Positions 28,001-35,902 of a stretch of 54,763 bases of DNA are shown here, in pieces. How positions within the stretch are numbered: position 1 is the stretch's first letter; each line of letters begins with the position of its first letter. Position numbers and translations under genes: made by a program. Source of the stretch: Staphylococcus coagulans (lineage in GTDB: Bacteria; Bacillota; Bacilli; Staphylococcales; Staphylococcaceae). Location of the stretch: assembly GCF_002901995.1 (NCBI RefSeq), contig NZ_PPQN01000017.1:1-54763 (forward strand). The letters run 5' to 3'. The notes beneath the pieces are model-generated. The model made no database searches. It saw nothing but the letters and a program-made list of their open reading frames with translations, and was not told where the DNA came from.

Positions 28001-28186
28001 CCTGCACAGCATATGACTCAATCAAATGCTTCAAATCATGAAGGGATGAATGAACAGCAAAAATCTAAAGCATTACCGAAATCCGGTCAAACTTCTTCAA
28101 ATCAAGGTATGCTGTTTGGTACTTTATTAGCTGGATTAGGTAGTTTATTCTTATTACGTAAACGTCGTCACCGTCAAGATAAATAA
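25085..28186 (+). CDS. YSIRK/LPxTG-type cell-wall-anchored adhesin (Sdr-like MSCRAMM)
   Basis: Surface protein of 1033 residues. A YSIRK-type signal peptide (FSIRKCSVGTASFLIGT) ends near AFA/AE at about 46. A long Ser/Thr/Gln/Asn-rich region runs to about 270. N2-N3 Ig-like ligand-binding domains (about 275-595) include MTYTFTDAVNNL, the TYTFTDYVD-type motif of the Sdr/Clf group. Two SdrD-type B repeats follow (YSLGDKVWEDSNKNGIQDND near 597 and YNVGDKVWEDTNKDGIQDDN near 709), each with Ca-binding Asp/Asn loops. The stalk is about ten Pro/Asp/Asn/Gln repeats instead of Ser-Asp repeats. The anchor is LPKSG, then a hydrophobic helix and RKRRHRQDK, for sortase A. The ligand is unknown. Flanked by its own promoter and terminator. 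Confidence 0.92.
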   Translation: MNKHYPTKARTLSRFSIRKCSVGTASFLIGTVAFFGIHHEAFAAENTQQPVTVNQLQSPDNEDASSTQHETNNDSPSADENATKEASASQPKDNANTQNENVQSPENQESVTNTNQAEQQSPEKASTESEQPTNSSSTTNSANATTENNQPTNSTEKQPSTEQQQTQSKASPDSTSTEKETTDTQNVNEQPTNTQTTKDQNSTDQNNAPEENLSNSSTPQKDTTPSPQSVESSDTNSQNASTESVYATTSPTTSSELKKVKGTTKLRAVSKNEAQPVAAGGSNVNDKVKATDISTSETYIEPNNSGSYYLRSKFSIDGQVKSGDYFTVEMPNTVNVFGDTRFNPKHQEKIKNADGQVIALGDYDVQNHRMTYTFTDAVNNLTNISGQFNLTQFMDRKVATDSKVYPLNYKVADESLDTQITVNYGQYYYVGDSNLKSMITLEDPDKGDYEQYIYINPLQRKANGTVVALQSYQDDPAKSNGQLDPQNSKIQIFKVGPNDKLNDSFGVEDSQYQDVTNQFKVYYYDNGKAYINFGDLNGARYIIKVTSKEKPDSKADLNLRSSMYTQNQYRQYDRLTWDNNILKSSSSGTADGSQAVYSLGDKVWEDSNKNGIQDNDELGIPGVKVTLKDSNGTVIETTETNANGKYSFDNLPNGTYKVDFETPNNYSPTTPNVGNDALDSDGPADALAIISDGNNLTVDQGFYRTEKPKYNVGDKVWEDTNKDGIQDDNEPGIANVTVTLKDADGNIIGTEVTDENGKYLFKDVTEGEYTIDFETPNGYTPTITGQGFLNSDSNGTTAKILVDDNDLTIDSGFYKVIPDEPDNPGNPDQPSPDEPDQPGNPDQPSPDEPGQPGNPDQPSPDEPGQPGNPDQPSPDEPDQQGNPDQPSPNEPNDPGNPDQPSPNQPDNPDQPSPNQPNDPGNPDQPLPNEPNDPGNPDQPLPNEPNQPGNPNQPSPNMPNEPGMPGQHETTLSPAQHMTQSNASNHEGMNEQQKSKALPKSGQTSSNQGMLFGTLLAGLGSLFLLRKRRHRQDK
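27540..27975 (+). repeat. Tandem repeats encoding the adhesin stalk (about 42-bp units)
   Basis: About ten tandem units encode variants of NPDQPSPDEPDQPG. The first four (27558-27720) are almost identical at DNA level; the later ones diverge (SPNQPN, LPNEPN) and include a shortened unit near 27795-27830. Such arrays change length by slippage. They are coding, and are not a CRISPR array. Confidence 0.9.
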
Positions 28187-28273
28187 TCTTCACGTTTTTC
28201 TGATATGGTAACGATATTTTGTAAATGAAACCCCTACTTCATTTCATTACAAAACATCAACTTTATCCTAAAG

Positions 28274-28322
28274 AAACCCCATAAGTTCTAAGCACTTTCG
28301 CTTAGTCTTACGGGGTTTTTAT
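28274..28322 (+). terminator. Terminator of the adhesin gene
   Basis: A stem of about 18 bp, AACCCCATAAG...CTTACGGGGTT with GCTTAG pairing inside, ends in a T-run. A second weaker inverted repeat (TTTTGTAAATGAA...) lies just before it at about 28217-28256. Confidence 0.85.
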
Positions 28323-29827
28323 TATAAACCGGTAATGGACATATTCGACTTAGGTCTTTTAATTTCTAACTGTTGTTTAAGAATTTTCGCAATTAGCTCT
28401 GGCATCGTTACTGGATAAGTTTGATGTAATGTCACATCTTGTAAAATTTCCTTATAGTGACGATAAATATAATCTGTCATGACAATGCGATAACTATAAT
28501 CTTCACGTAAACCGAACTGTGTCACGCGATGATATGGCGGCTGATTGATATCAATTGTGAAATCAAAACCTGACCAAAATAAAAAGTGCGTCGGATCCAT
28601 GTCACCAACAGTTAAATAGTTGTCATCCCATTCAAGGTGGGCTACGCTTTCTTCAATGAGCTGTTTAATAACGCTCCCTTTCAGTGTCATATCCATTGGC
28701 TTATCAGGATGTGGGTACATATTGTATATGTCTTCATTTTTCAAGACACCTTTTAAACCCGTCGCATTAGGTAAAGGCAAATTGACGCATGTCATGTTTG
28801 CTTCCAATTCTTGAACGAGACTTTCATGTAATAATTGGATGTATGGATGTGGTTGAACAAGGAGCTCATGAAGATGTGAAAAACACATATCTATATCGTG
28901 ATGATGAATGGATTCATTTTTCCAACTTCTCACCGCTTTTCGGTCATAATGTGTTAAATCTAACAGTGACTGATCCTCTTCATATTCGTTTAAAGAGACA
29001 ATTTCAGGCTCCATTTCGAGCAGTTCAAATGAATTCCGTCTTTTACGAAATTTAACATTTACATGCACTAAATTCTCAGCATTTTGTCCCGCTTGAACAA
29101 ATAGCGTTTCACCGTCATTTTCAATTACTGTCTCATGTTGATGCCCTGTTATCATTAAATCAATGATTCCCACTTGTTTCATAATCATTTCTGCTTGATT
29201 CTCACCTTGTGATTTCGAATCATGACTTAACTTAGATAATCCTCCATGATACAATACAATCAAAAATTCAGGTTCTACCGTTTCGTAAATATAACGAATC
29301 CATCTTTTAGCAGCTACAGTTGCTTTCTCTACTGTAACATCTGATTCCATTTCTATATTTTCATTTTTCATTAGCCCTTCTGAAGTTAAACCCACAACCG
29401 CAATTTTTAAACCATTAATATTTTTCACCATATAAGGCGTTGAAAAATAAGGTTCTCTTGTTCTTGAGTATTCAATATTAGCTGATAACCAAGAAAAGCG
29501 TGCAAGTGCTATAGAGCGGTTTAAAAAGTCCAAACCATATTTAAACTCATTCGAACTTATCCCGCTTGCATCATATGCCATTGCATTCATAAGTTTAATC
29601 ATCGGATGGCGTTTATATGGTGCAATGACGGCATAATAAAACGCAGTGATACTTCCAGCTAAATTACCACCATTATCCAATAAGACGACATGGTCATATT
29701 GACGTCTTACTTCATTAATATATGTACCTGCCCGATAAATATTTGAACGCTCACTTTCATTTAAAATATGACTATGCATATCAGACGTCGCAATAATCTG
29801 GATATTCATTTCATCATGCTGACTCAT
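28322..29827 (-). CDS. Metallophosphatase / 5'-nucleotidase-family protein with altered metal site
   Basis: Protein of 501 residues without a signal peptide. The N-terminal calcineurin-like fold shows D16 and H18 in ATSDMHSH, YHGG and GHQHE, and the C-terminal half (from about 330) resembles the 5'-nucleotidase substrate domain (LKNEDIYNMYPHPDKPMDMTLKG, then TVGDMDPTHFLFWSGF). The bridging Asp of the usual GD motif is Gly (LLDNGGNLAGS) and the usual GNHEFDYG is SSNEFKYG, so the Asn and His of that motif are missing. Catalysis by the standard two-metal mechanism is therefore doubtful. I chose ATG 29827, with GGGGTG upstream. Confidence 0.75.
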   Translation of the reverse strand: MSQHDEMNIQIIATSDMHSHILNESERSNIYRAGTYINEVRRQYDHVVLLDNGGNLAGSITAFYYAVIAPYKRHPMIKLMNAMAYDASGISSNEFKYGLDFLNRSIALARFSWLSANIEYSRTREPYFSTPYMVKNINGLKIAVVGLTSEGLMKNENIEMESDVTVEKATVAAKRWIRYIYETVEPEFLIVLYHGGLSKLSHDSKSQGENQAEMIMKQVGIIDLMITGHQHETVIENDGETLFVQAGQNAENLVHVNVKFRKRRNSFELLEMEPEIVSLNEYEEDQSLLDLTHYDRKAVRSWKNESIHHHDIDMCFSHLHELLVQPHPYIQLLHESLVQELEANMTCVNLPLPNATGLKGVLKNEDIYNMYPHPDKPMDMTLKGSVIKQLIEESVAHLEWDDNYLTVGDMDPTHFLFWSGFDFTIDINQPPYHRVTQFGLREDYSYRIVMTDYIYRHYKEILQDVTLHQTYPVTMPELIAKILKQQLEIKRPKSNMSITGL

Positions 29828-29845
29828 TGCTTTCACCCCAATCAT

Positions 29846-30181
29846 TATTATTCAATTCGTATTTTACCATATTTTTTAACCCTTTAACGATTGAATAAAA
29901 AAAATCCTCTTTCATTAATAAACACAATCAAATTCAATAGCCCTTGATTAAACTGCACCTTATTAATTATATATCTATTTTCAGTTATTCATTTTACTAT
30001 AAAAATATTTTTATTTTTTTAACAAATTCTCATACATCTTCAGACCTATTTTCTTGTATTTTTATCCTTTTTTACAAGAAATGAATTGACTTTCAGAAAA
30101 TATTAACTTAAATTAACTTTATCGGATTAAATTACATTATCAAAACGTCATGAATCATTACACGAAAGGTGAATATTGTTT
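29846..30181 (+). promoter_or_regulatory. Upstream region of the dlt operon
   Basis: The 335-bp gap is AT-rich. TTGACT at about 30088 is followed by a weak -10, and an inverted repeat CTTGTA...TACAAG spans about 30053-30078. In staphylococci dlt is activated by the GraRS/ApsRS system; I could not pick out a binding site with confidence. GAAAGGTG precedes dltX. Confidence 0.4.
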
Positions 30182-30310
30182 ATGAATTTCAATCGCTCAT
30201 CTGTTAGATTCGTCGCCTTAACGTTACTTTATTTTGCTATTATGTTGACTTTGTACTTTATATATGGCAATGGCGATGCGCATAACACATTTATTTATAA
30301 TGATTTTTAA
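30182..30310 (+). CDS. dltX: DltX, small membrane protein of the D-alanylation operon
   Basis: Protein of 42 residues with one transmembrane segment (VRFVALTLLYFAIMLTLYFIY) and the typical DltX end HNTFIYNDF. DltX is required for D-alanylation in several Gram-positive bacteria; its conserved C-terminal Phe-Ile-Tyr-Asn-(Glu/Asp)-Phe motif is thought to act in acyl transfer through DltB/DltD. The ORF is short but is placed exactly before dltA (18 bases). Confidence 0.9.
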   Translation: MNFNRSSVRFVALTLLYFAIMLTLYFIYGNGDAHNTFIYNDF

Positions 30311-30328
30311 TATTAAAGGAGCTAAAAC

Positions 30329-31783
30329 ATGAAAGATGTTTTAAAAATGATTGCACAGTACAGTCAGACACAGCCTAATGATATCGCCGTTCAACATCGT
30401 GGTGAATCATTAAGTTATTTAGAATTAGAAACATACTCGAACCGCTTAGCGGCACAACTCTCAAATAGCAGCGCACCAGTTGTTGTATATGGTCATATGT
30501 CACCATTTATGATTGTGGGTATGATTGCTGCACTTAAAGCAGGATGTGGTTATGTCCCAATTGATCAATCCATCCCTGCAAATCGTATTTCTCATATTTT
30601 AGAGAAAGTTGTACCGCAATATATTATTAATACAACTGACGCAACAATAGGTCAACACGTATCAACTGAATATTTTATTCAAGATATTCAATCATTCACA
30701 GAAGAGGTACCCTTCACATCGATTAAAGGTGATGCAATTGCCTACACCATCTTTACATCTGGATCAACAGGGATGCCAAAAGGTGTCGAAATTTACTACG
30801 ATAGTCTCGTTGAATTTGCAAACTGGGTGGATTCACTTAATCAATATGGAACTAAAGATGTTTGGGTCAACCAAGCACCGTTTTCATTTGATTTATCAGT
30901 AATGGCCATCTATCCTTGTTTACTTTCAGGAGGCACACTGTTACTCATTGATAAAGAAATGATTGCTGCACCTAAATCTTTATATGAATTGTTCCAAAGT
31001 GAACGAATTAATGTTTGGGTCTCCACACCATCATTTATGGAAATCTGTTTGATGCTTCCTCAATTTGATGCTAATGGCATGGAAGGGCTTCGAACGTTTT
31101 TATTTTGTGGTGAAGTTTTGGCACATCGTACAGCTAAAACATTGTTAAATAAGTTTCCAGATTCTTATTTATACAACACATATGGTCCTACAGAAGCCAC
31201 TGTTGCCATCACGAGTGTGAGAGTCACACAATCTTTATTAGAACAATATGACACTGTACCTGTTGGTGTACCAAGACCAGGTACCACGTTAAGTGTAACT
31301 GATGAAGGCGAATTAATCATCAAAGGAAACTCGGTAAGTGCAGGTTATTTGAAAGATCCTGAAAAGACGGAAAAAGCATTCTTTAAAGAAGATGCACAAC
31401 GCGCTTACTATTCAGGTGATCGCGCTGTACATCAGGATGAGATGTGGTTTATTAAAGGTCGTATCGATAACCAAATCAAATATAACGGCTATCGTATGGA
31501 ACTTGAAGAAATCGAATCAAGAATGAACCTTTTACCATTTATCAGTGCTTCAATGGTAGTCCCTATTTATAAAAGAGGTAAGATTGTTTATCTTACAGGG
31601 GTTGTAAAATTGAATGCTGAAGGCGCTCATTTTGAAGACATTAGCCATGAAATCAAGACGCGTCTAAAAAAAGAATTACCTGACTATATGATTCCTAAAA
31701 AAATCGAGATTGCTGATGAAATGCCATTGACAAACAATGGTAAATTAGACCGCAAACGAATTAATGAGGTATATCAATCATGA
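30329..31783 (+). CDS. dltA: D-alanine--poly(phosphoribitol) ligase DltA
   Basis: Adenylate-forming enzyme of 484 residues that activates D-alanine and loads it on DltC. Motifs are YTIFTSGSTGMPKGVEI (P-loop), NTYGPTEATVA, YSGDRAVH (nucleotide ribose), DNQIKYNGYRMELEEIE (hinge) and the C-terminal catalytic Lys in NNGKLDRKR. AAAGGAG precedes the ATG. It overlaps dltB by four bases. Confidence 0.98.
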   Translation: MKDVLKMIAQYSQTQPNDIAVQHRGESLSYLELETYSNRLAAQLSNSSAPVVVYGHMSPFMIVGMIAALKAGCGYVPIDQSIPANRISHILEKVVPQYIINTTDATIGQHVSTEYFIQDIQSFTEEVPFTSIKGDAIAYTIFTSGSTGMPKGVEIYYDSLVEFANWVDSLNQYGTKDVWVNQAPFSFDLSVMAIYPCLLSGGTLLLIDKEMIAAPKSLYELFQSERINVWVSTPSFMEICLMLPQFDANGMEGLRTFLFCGEVLAHRTAKTLLNKFPDSYLYNTYGPTEATVAITSVRVTQSLLEQYDTVPVGVPRPGTTLSVTDEGELIIKGNSVSAGYLKDPEKTEKAFFKEDAQRAYYSGDRAVHQDEMWFIKGRIDNQIKYNGYRMELEEIESRMNLLPFISASMVVPIYKRGKIVYLTGVVKLNAEGAHFEDISHEIKTRLKKELPDYMIPKKIEIADEMPLTNNGKLDRKRINEVYQS

Positions 31784-32997
31784 CGCCATACACTAGTTTT
31801 CATTTCTTTGTGATTGCACTCATTGTTTTACTCCCTGTTATTATATTAGGGTTATTCGGAAAAAGGTCTAAAGTATACAATTTTATCAGTACAGCAATCA
31901 TGATTGTCATTATATTTGCTGACAAAAAACATAACTTATTTGGAATTAGCTATATAAGTTATCCACTAATAAGTTTCATTGCGTATATTTTATGGCAAAC
32001 TTTGATTATTAAAGTTTATGAGCGGATGACTTCACAAAATCGCTCAACATCTTACTATGTCTTAGCTTTAGTTTTATCGATTGCACCATTATTTATGGTT
32101 AAACTTTTACAAAGTTCATGGCTTGGTAAAGGACAATTGCATATGCATAGTTCAAAACTTGTTGAATTATTTGCATTCCTTGGTATTTCTTATATCACAT
32201 TCAAAAGTGTTCAATTGATTATGGAAATTCATGACCATACACTCAAAGAAAAAGTAGACGTCATAAAGCTGATTCAGTTTATTTCATTCTTCCCTACGAT
32301 TTCTTCAGGTCCAATTGATCGCTATCGTCGCTTTAAGAAAGATGATGATAAAGAACTTACAAAAGAGCGTTATCGTCAACTACTAGGCAAAGCCATTCAT
32401 TTTATTATGCTTGGTTTTCTTTATAAATATATCATTGCCCATGTTATACAAAACTATGGGGTTACACCTTACACAGGACATCTAGAAACATTTGGGGATT
32501 ACTGGTTCTATATGTATACTTACAGTTTCTATCTATTCTTTGATTTTGCTGGATACAGTTTATTTGCGATTGCATTAAGTTATATCTATGGCATCGAAAC
32601 ACCGATGAACTTTAATCAACCTTTCCGTGCTAAAAACATCAAAGACTTTTGGAATAGATGGCATATGACTTTATCATTCTGGTTCCGTGACTGTATTTAC
32701 ATGCGTTTTGTGTTCTTTATGGCAAAGAAAAAATACATTAAATCAACGTTCCATGTTTCTAATATCGCATTTTTACTTAACTTTGGTATTATGGGGCTTT
32801 GGCATGGATTTGAATGGTTTTATGTCGCGTATGGCCTCTATCACGCATTGCTATTTTTCCTTTATAACTACTATGAAAAATGGCGTAAGAAACGTTTTGG
32901 CAAATGGAATCACCCTGTCATCAATGTATTAAGCATTGTGATCACATTCCACTTTGTTGCATTCGGCTTTTTAATTTTCTCAGGCCAATTAATTTAA
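31780..32997 (+). CDS. dltB: D-alanyl transfer protein DltB (MBOAT)
   Basis: Multi-span membrane O-acyltransferase of 405 residues. The MBOAT motif is RNIKDFWNRWHMTLSFWFRDCIY-like (NIKDFWNRWHMTLSFWF), and the catalytic His is in MGLWHGFEWFYVAYGLYHALLF. It moves the D-alanyl group from DltC across the membrane. Coupled to dltA by an overlap; 33 bases separate it from dltC. Confidence 0.97.
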   Translation: MTPYTSFHFFVIALIVLLPVIILGLFGKRSKVYNFISTAIMIVIIFADKKHNLFGISYISYPLISFIAYILWQTLIIKVYERMTSQNRSTSYYVLALVLSIAPLFMVKLLQSSWLGKGQLHMHSSKLVELFAFLGISYITFKSVQLIMEIHDHTLKEKVDVIKLIQFISFFPTISSGPIDRYRRFKKDDDKELTKERYRQLLGKAIHFIMLGFLYKYIIAHVIQNYGVTPYTGHLETFGDYWFYMYTYSFYLFFDFAGYSLFAIALSYIYGIETPMNFNQPFRAKNIKDFWNRWHMTLSFWFRDCIYMRFVFFMAKKKYIKSTFHVSNIAFLLNFGIMGLWHGFEWFYVAYGLYHALLFFLYNYYEKWRKKRFGKWNHPVINVLSIVITFHFVAFGFLIFSGQLI

Positions 32998-33030
32998 TGA
33001 TTAAAACTTAATTTACAAGGAGCGATATTT

Positions 33031-33267
33031 ATGGATTTTAATGAAAAAGTTTTAGATATTATTGCGGAAGTTGCAGAAGACGATGTTGTAAAAACAAACC
33101 CTGACATTCAACTTTTCGAAGAGGGTATTATGGATTCTTTACAGTCAGTTCAATTATTAGTTGCTTTTCAAGAGGAACTTGATATCGAAGTATCAATTAT
33201 GGACTTTAATAGAGAGGATTGGGCAACGCCAAATCAAATCATTAACGAATTGGCAAAATTACGATGA
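33031..33267 (+). CDS. dltC: D-alanyl carrier protein DltC
   Basis: Acyl-carrier-type protein of 78 residues with the phosphopantetheine Ser in [12 protein letters not shown] (first Ser of the DSxxS motif). AAGGAG precedes the ATG. Overlaps dltD by four bases. Confidence 0.98.
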   Translation: MDFNEKVLDIIAEVAEDDVVKTNPDIQLFEEGIMDSLQSVQLLVAFQEELDIEVSIMDFNREDWATPNQIINELAKLR

Positions 33268-34412
33268 AATCAAAGCAACATTACTTCATTGCATTTTTAA
33301 CAAGTATCGTATTATTTGTTGTCTTTATATTGTTACCAGCAAAATGGTTTGTTCCACCTCACCTCTCAAGCCAATTACCTAAATATCAAGTTGCTAATGA
33401 CAGTAACATGTTAAAAGGTGAATATTTACAAACTGACATGCTTAAAGACTCACATTATTACCCTGTATATGGTTCAAGTGAACTTACAAAAGATGATCCT
33501 TTTCAACCAGCATTATTACTTAAAGGACATACAAAAGATTTATTTTATATGGGTATCGGCGGTTCGACGGACCTGATTCAAGTGATGACATTGGGCGCTC
33601 AATATGATCATTTGAAAGACAAAAAAATGACAGTGATTGTTTCACCTCAATGGTTTACTAAACATGGATTAACTGAGTTAAACTATCAAGGGCGTTCTTC
33701 TAAGTTACAAATCAACAGTATTTTTGAAAATCCACATATTCCAAATGATATCAAAGTGCGTTTTGCAAAACGCTTATTGCACTTTAAAGATAATAAAGAT
33801 AATGAGTTTTTAAAAAATATGGCTACTCAACATCATTCAGATGGTCATTTCTTAAATCCTTTATATGAGAACCATCTGGAAAAAATGGAAGCGATACGTG
33901 CTTATTTACCGATTCATCACACGAATAAACTTCCACAACTGTTAGAAGAACACAAGAAACAACCATTAAACTGGAATAAATTAGACGAAAACGCTTTAGA
34001 ATATGGAAAAAGTCAAAGTCAAACAAATCCATATCACATTAAAGATAAATATTGGAAAAAATTACAGAAGAAAAAATCTGTAAGCCGTCAACATGAATTC
34101 CATACAAATTCAGTTGAATATGACGACCTCGCTTTACTCGTAGATACGTTAAACCACTCAGGTGCAGACGTGCAATACGTACTCTTACCTGTTAATGGTA
34201 AGTGGTATGACCATATCAATCTTCCAAAAGAAAGAAGATTGCCGGTTACTCAAAAAATAGTAAAAACAATTGAGGCTCATCATGGCCATGTCGTAGATTT
34301 ATCAGATAAAGATTATGAACCTTACTATATGAGTGATGCCGTTCACGTTGGTTGGCGTGGTTGGGTTGATGTGACACGTCACATTGACGAACATATTCAT
34401 TCTAAAAATTAA
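33264..34412 (+). CDS. dltD: D-alanyl-lipoteichoic acid biosynthesis protein DltD
   Basis: Protein of 382 residues with an N-terminal membrane anchor (about 7-26) and an extracellular SGNH-like domain: [15 protein letters not shown] carries the Ser nucleophile, and the C-terminal [12 protein letters not shown] the Asp/His. It finishes transfer of D-alanine to teichoic acid outside the membrane. Length as in other staphylococci. Confidence 0.97.
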   Translation: MKSKQHYFIAFLTSIVLFVVFILLPAKWFVPPHLSSQLPKYQVANDSNMLKGEYLQTDMLKDSHYYPVYGSSELTKDDPFQPALLLKGHTKDLFYMGIGGSTDLIQVMTLGAQYDHLKDKKMTVIVSPQWFTKHGLTELNYQGRSSKLQINSIFENPHIPNDIKVRFAKRLLHFKDNKDNEFLKNMATQHHSDGHFLNPLYENHLEKMEAIRAYLPIHHTNKLPQLLEEHKKQPLNWNKLDENALEYGKSQSQTNPYHIKDKYWKKLQKKKSVSRQHEFHTNSVEYDDLALLVDTLNHSGADVQYVLLPVNGKWYDHINLPKERRLPVTQKIVKTIEAHHGHVVDLSDKDYEPYYMSDAVHVGWRGWVDVTRHIDEHIHSKN

Positions 34413-34440
34413 TCATACTTCCTTAAAAGTATGAAACATA

Positions 34441-34475
34441 AAAAGGACCTCCAAAATAAGATGGAGGTCCTTTTT
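34441..34475. terminator. Bidirectional terminator between dltD and ktrD
   Basis: A perfect stem AAAAGGACCTCC/GGAGGTCCTTTT with a short loop, T-rich on both strands, lies between converging genes. Confidence 0.9.
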
Positions 34476-34526
34476 ATAGATTAAAATAGATTGCTACTTT
34501 CAAAGAAATAATGCAAAGTTACCCTT

Positions 34527-35891
34527 TTAACCAATCTGAATTCTTTCTTTTGGATAATGATATTTTGATGGTTCACGGTTACCACTAATCATGATGATAA
34601 ATGAGATTAAACCTACACGACCGATAAACATTAAAACCATCAACACAACTTTTGAGACATTGCTTAACTGCGAAGTAATCCCCGTAGATAACCCACACGT
34701 ACCAAAGGCAGACATAATTTCAAAATAAATTTTAACAAATTCAATATGACTTCCTTCTGACAGAATGATTATAAACATCCCTAAAAACGTGAGCATTATC
34801 GCGATACAGAACACTGCAAATGAGCGTTGAATATCTTGATTATGGATTTCTCGATTAAACACTTTAATTGAGGATTTCTCAGCATTCGGCTTGTAATTAA
34901 TCACAAATAAAATAATAATCGCAAAAGTCGTTGTACGTATACCGCCACCAACAGAACTTGGAGAGGAACCGATAAACATCAATGCACCCATTAATAAGTT
35001 GGTTGCATCTGAAAATTGAGAAACGTCGAATGTCTCTAATCCCGCACTTCGCGTTGTCACAGACTGAAACATGGCATAAAACAAAGTTTTGTGCCAAGAT
35101 TCGTGTGCAAAAACACCACGACCTTCAATCATTAAAATACCGAGTACACCAGCGATCAATATCATTAAATAAGTGACGGTCGTAACTTTCGTAAATAAAG
35201 AGAATCTAAAATTAGGTATTCTATTTTTAATATAAGCTTTAATCTCCAATAACACAGGAAAACCAATTGAGCCTAATACGATCAGAAACATAACAATCGT
35301 TTGGACAAAGTAGTCATTCGCGTATGGAATGAGTGAATCACCTGTTATATCGAGACCTCCGTTCGTTGTTGCTGAGATAGAAACAAACACACCTTGTAAG
35401 ATAGCCTCTTTGATGTTATGAATGTCACGATAAAAATAAAATGCTAACAGTGTTGCCCCTACTAACTCAATCACTAAAATTGCTCTTACAATATCTAAAA
35501 TTAACTTAACTGTCCCACTCATCGATTCTCTGTTATTATCCAACATAATGAGTTGACGCTCTCGAATTCCAATATGCTTTCCTAATACAACCCATAATAA
35601 TGTACCAATCGCCATTACACCGATACCGCCAATGTTAAGGATAATCAATAAGACAATGTAACCAAAGGCAGAATATGTTTCTGAAATGTTTATCGGTGTT
35701 AACCCCGTTACACTTACACCCGAAACAGCGACAAACAAAGTATCGATGGGTGCTACTTTGACACCAGGCTTATGTACACCCGGCAAATTCAACAGTAAAA
35801 ACGCACCAACGATAGCGACAAGGTAATATAAGACAATCCCTTGCTGTGGGCTCGATCTTTTCAATAAAAATTTGACTATGGACAAAGCCAT
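34527..35891 (-). CDS. ktrD: Ktr-type potassium uptake channel subunit (KtrB/KtrD)
   Basis: Membrane protein of 454 residues of the TrkH/KtrB superfamily with four M-P-M repeats. The four filter segments are VSVTGLTP, ATTNGGLD, TRSAGLET and GTCGLSTG, each with the K+-selective Gly. It works with a cytosolic KtrA/KtrC gating subunit, not encoded here. Eleven bases after htrA, so co-transcribed with it. The name ktrD is by position relative to S. aureus htrA and is less sure than the family. Confidence 0.9.
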   Translation of the reverse strand: MALSIVKFLLKRSSPQQGIVLYYLVAIVGAFLLLNLPGVHKPGVKVAPIDTLFVAVSGVSVTGLTPINISETYSAFGYIVLLIILNIGGIGVMAIGTLLWVVLGKHIGIRERQLIMLDNNRESMSGTVKLILDIVRAILVIELVGATLLAFYFYRDIHNIKEAILQGVFVSISATTNGGLDITGDSLIPYANDYFVQTIVMFLIVLGSIGFPVLLEIKAYIKNRIPNFRFSLFTKVTTVTYLMILIAGVLGILMIEGRGVFAHESWHKTLFYAMFQSVTTRSAGLETFDVSQFSDATNLLMGALMFIGSSPSSVGGGIRTTTFAIIILFVINYKPNAEKSSIKVFNREIHNQDIQRSFAVFCIAIMLTFLGMFIIILSEGSHIEFVKIYFEIMSAFGTCGLSTGITSQLSNVSKVVLMVLMFIGRVGLISFIIMISGNREPSKYHYPKERIQIG

Positions 35892-35902
35892 TCACCCCAA
35901 AG

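Noticed and set aside
27507..28034. Long open frames on both strands over the adhesin stalk repeats
   Set aside because: They are by-products of the 42-bp repeats; the plus-strand adhesin frame with signal and anchor is clearly the coding one.
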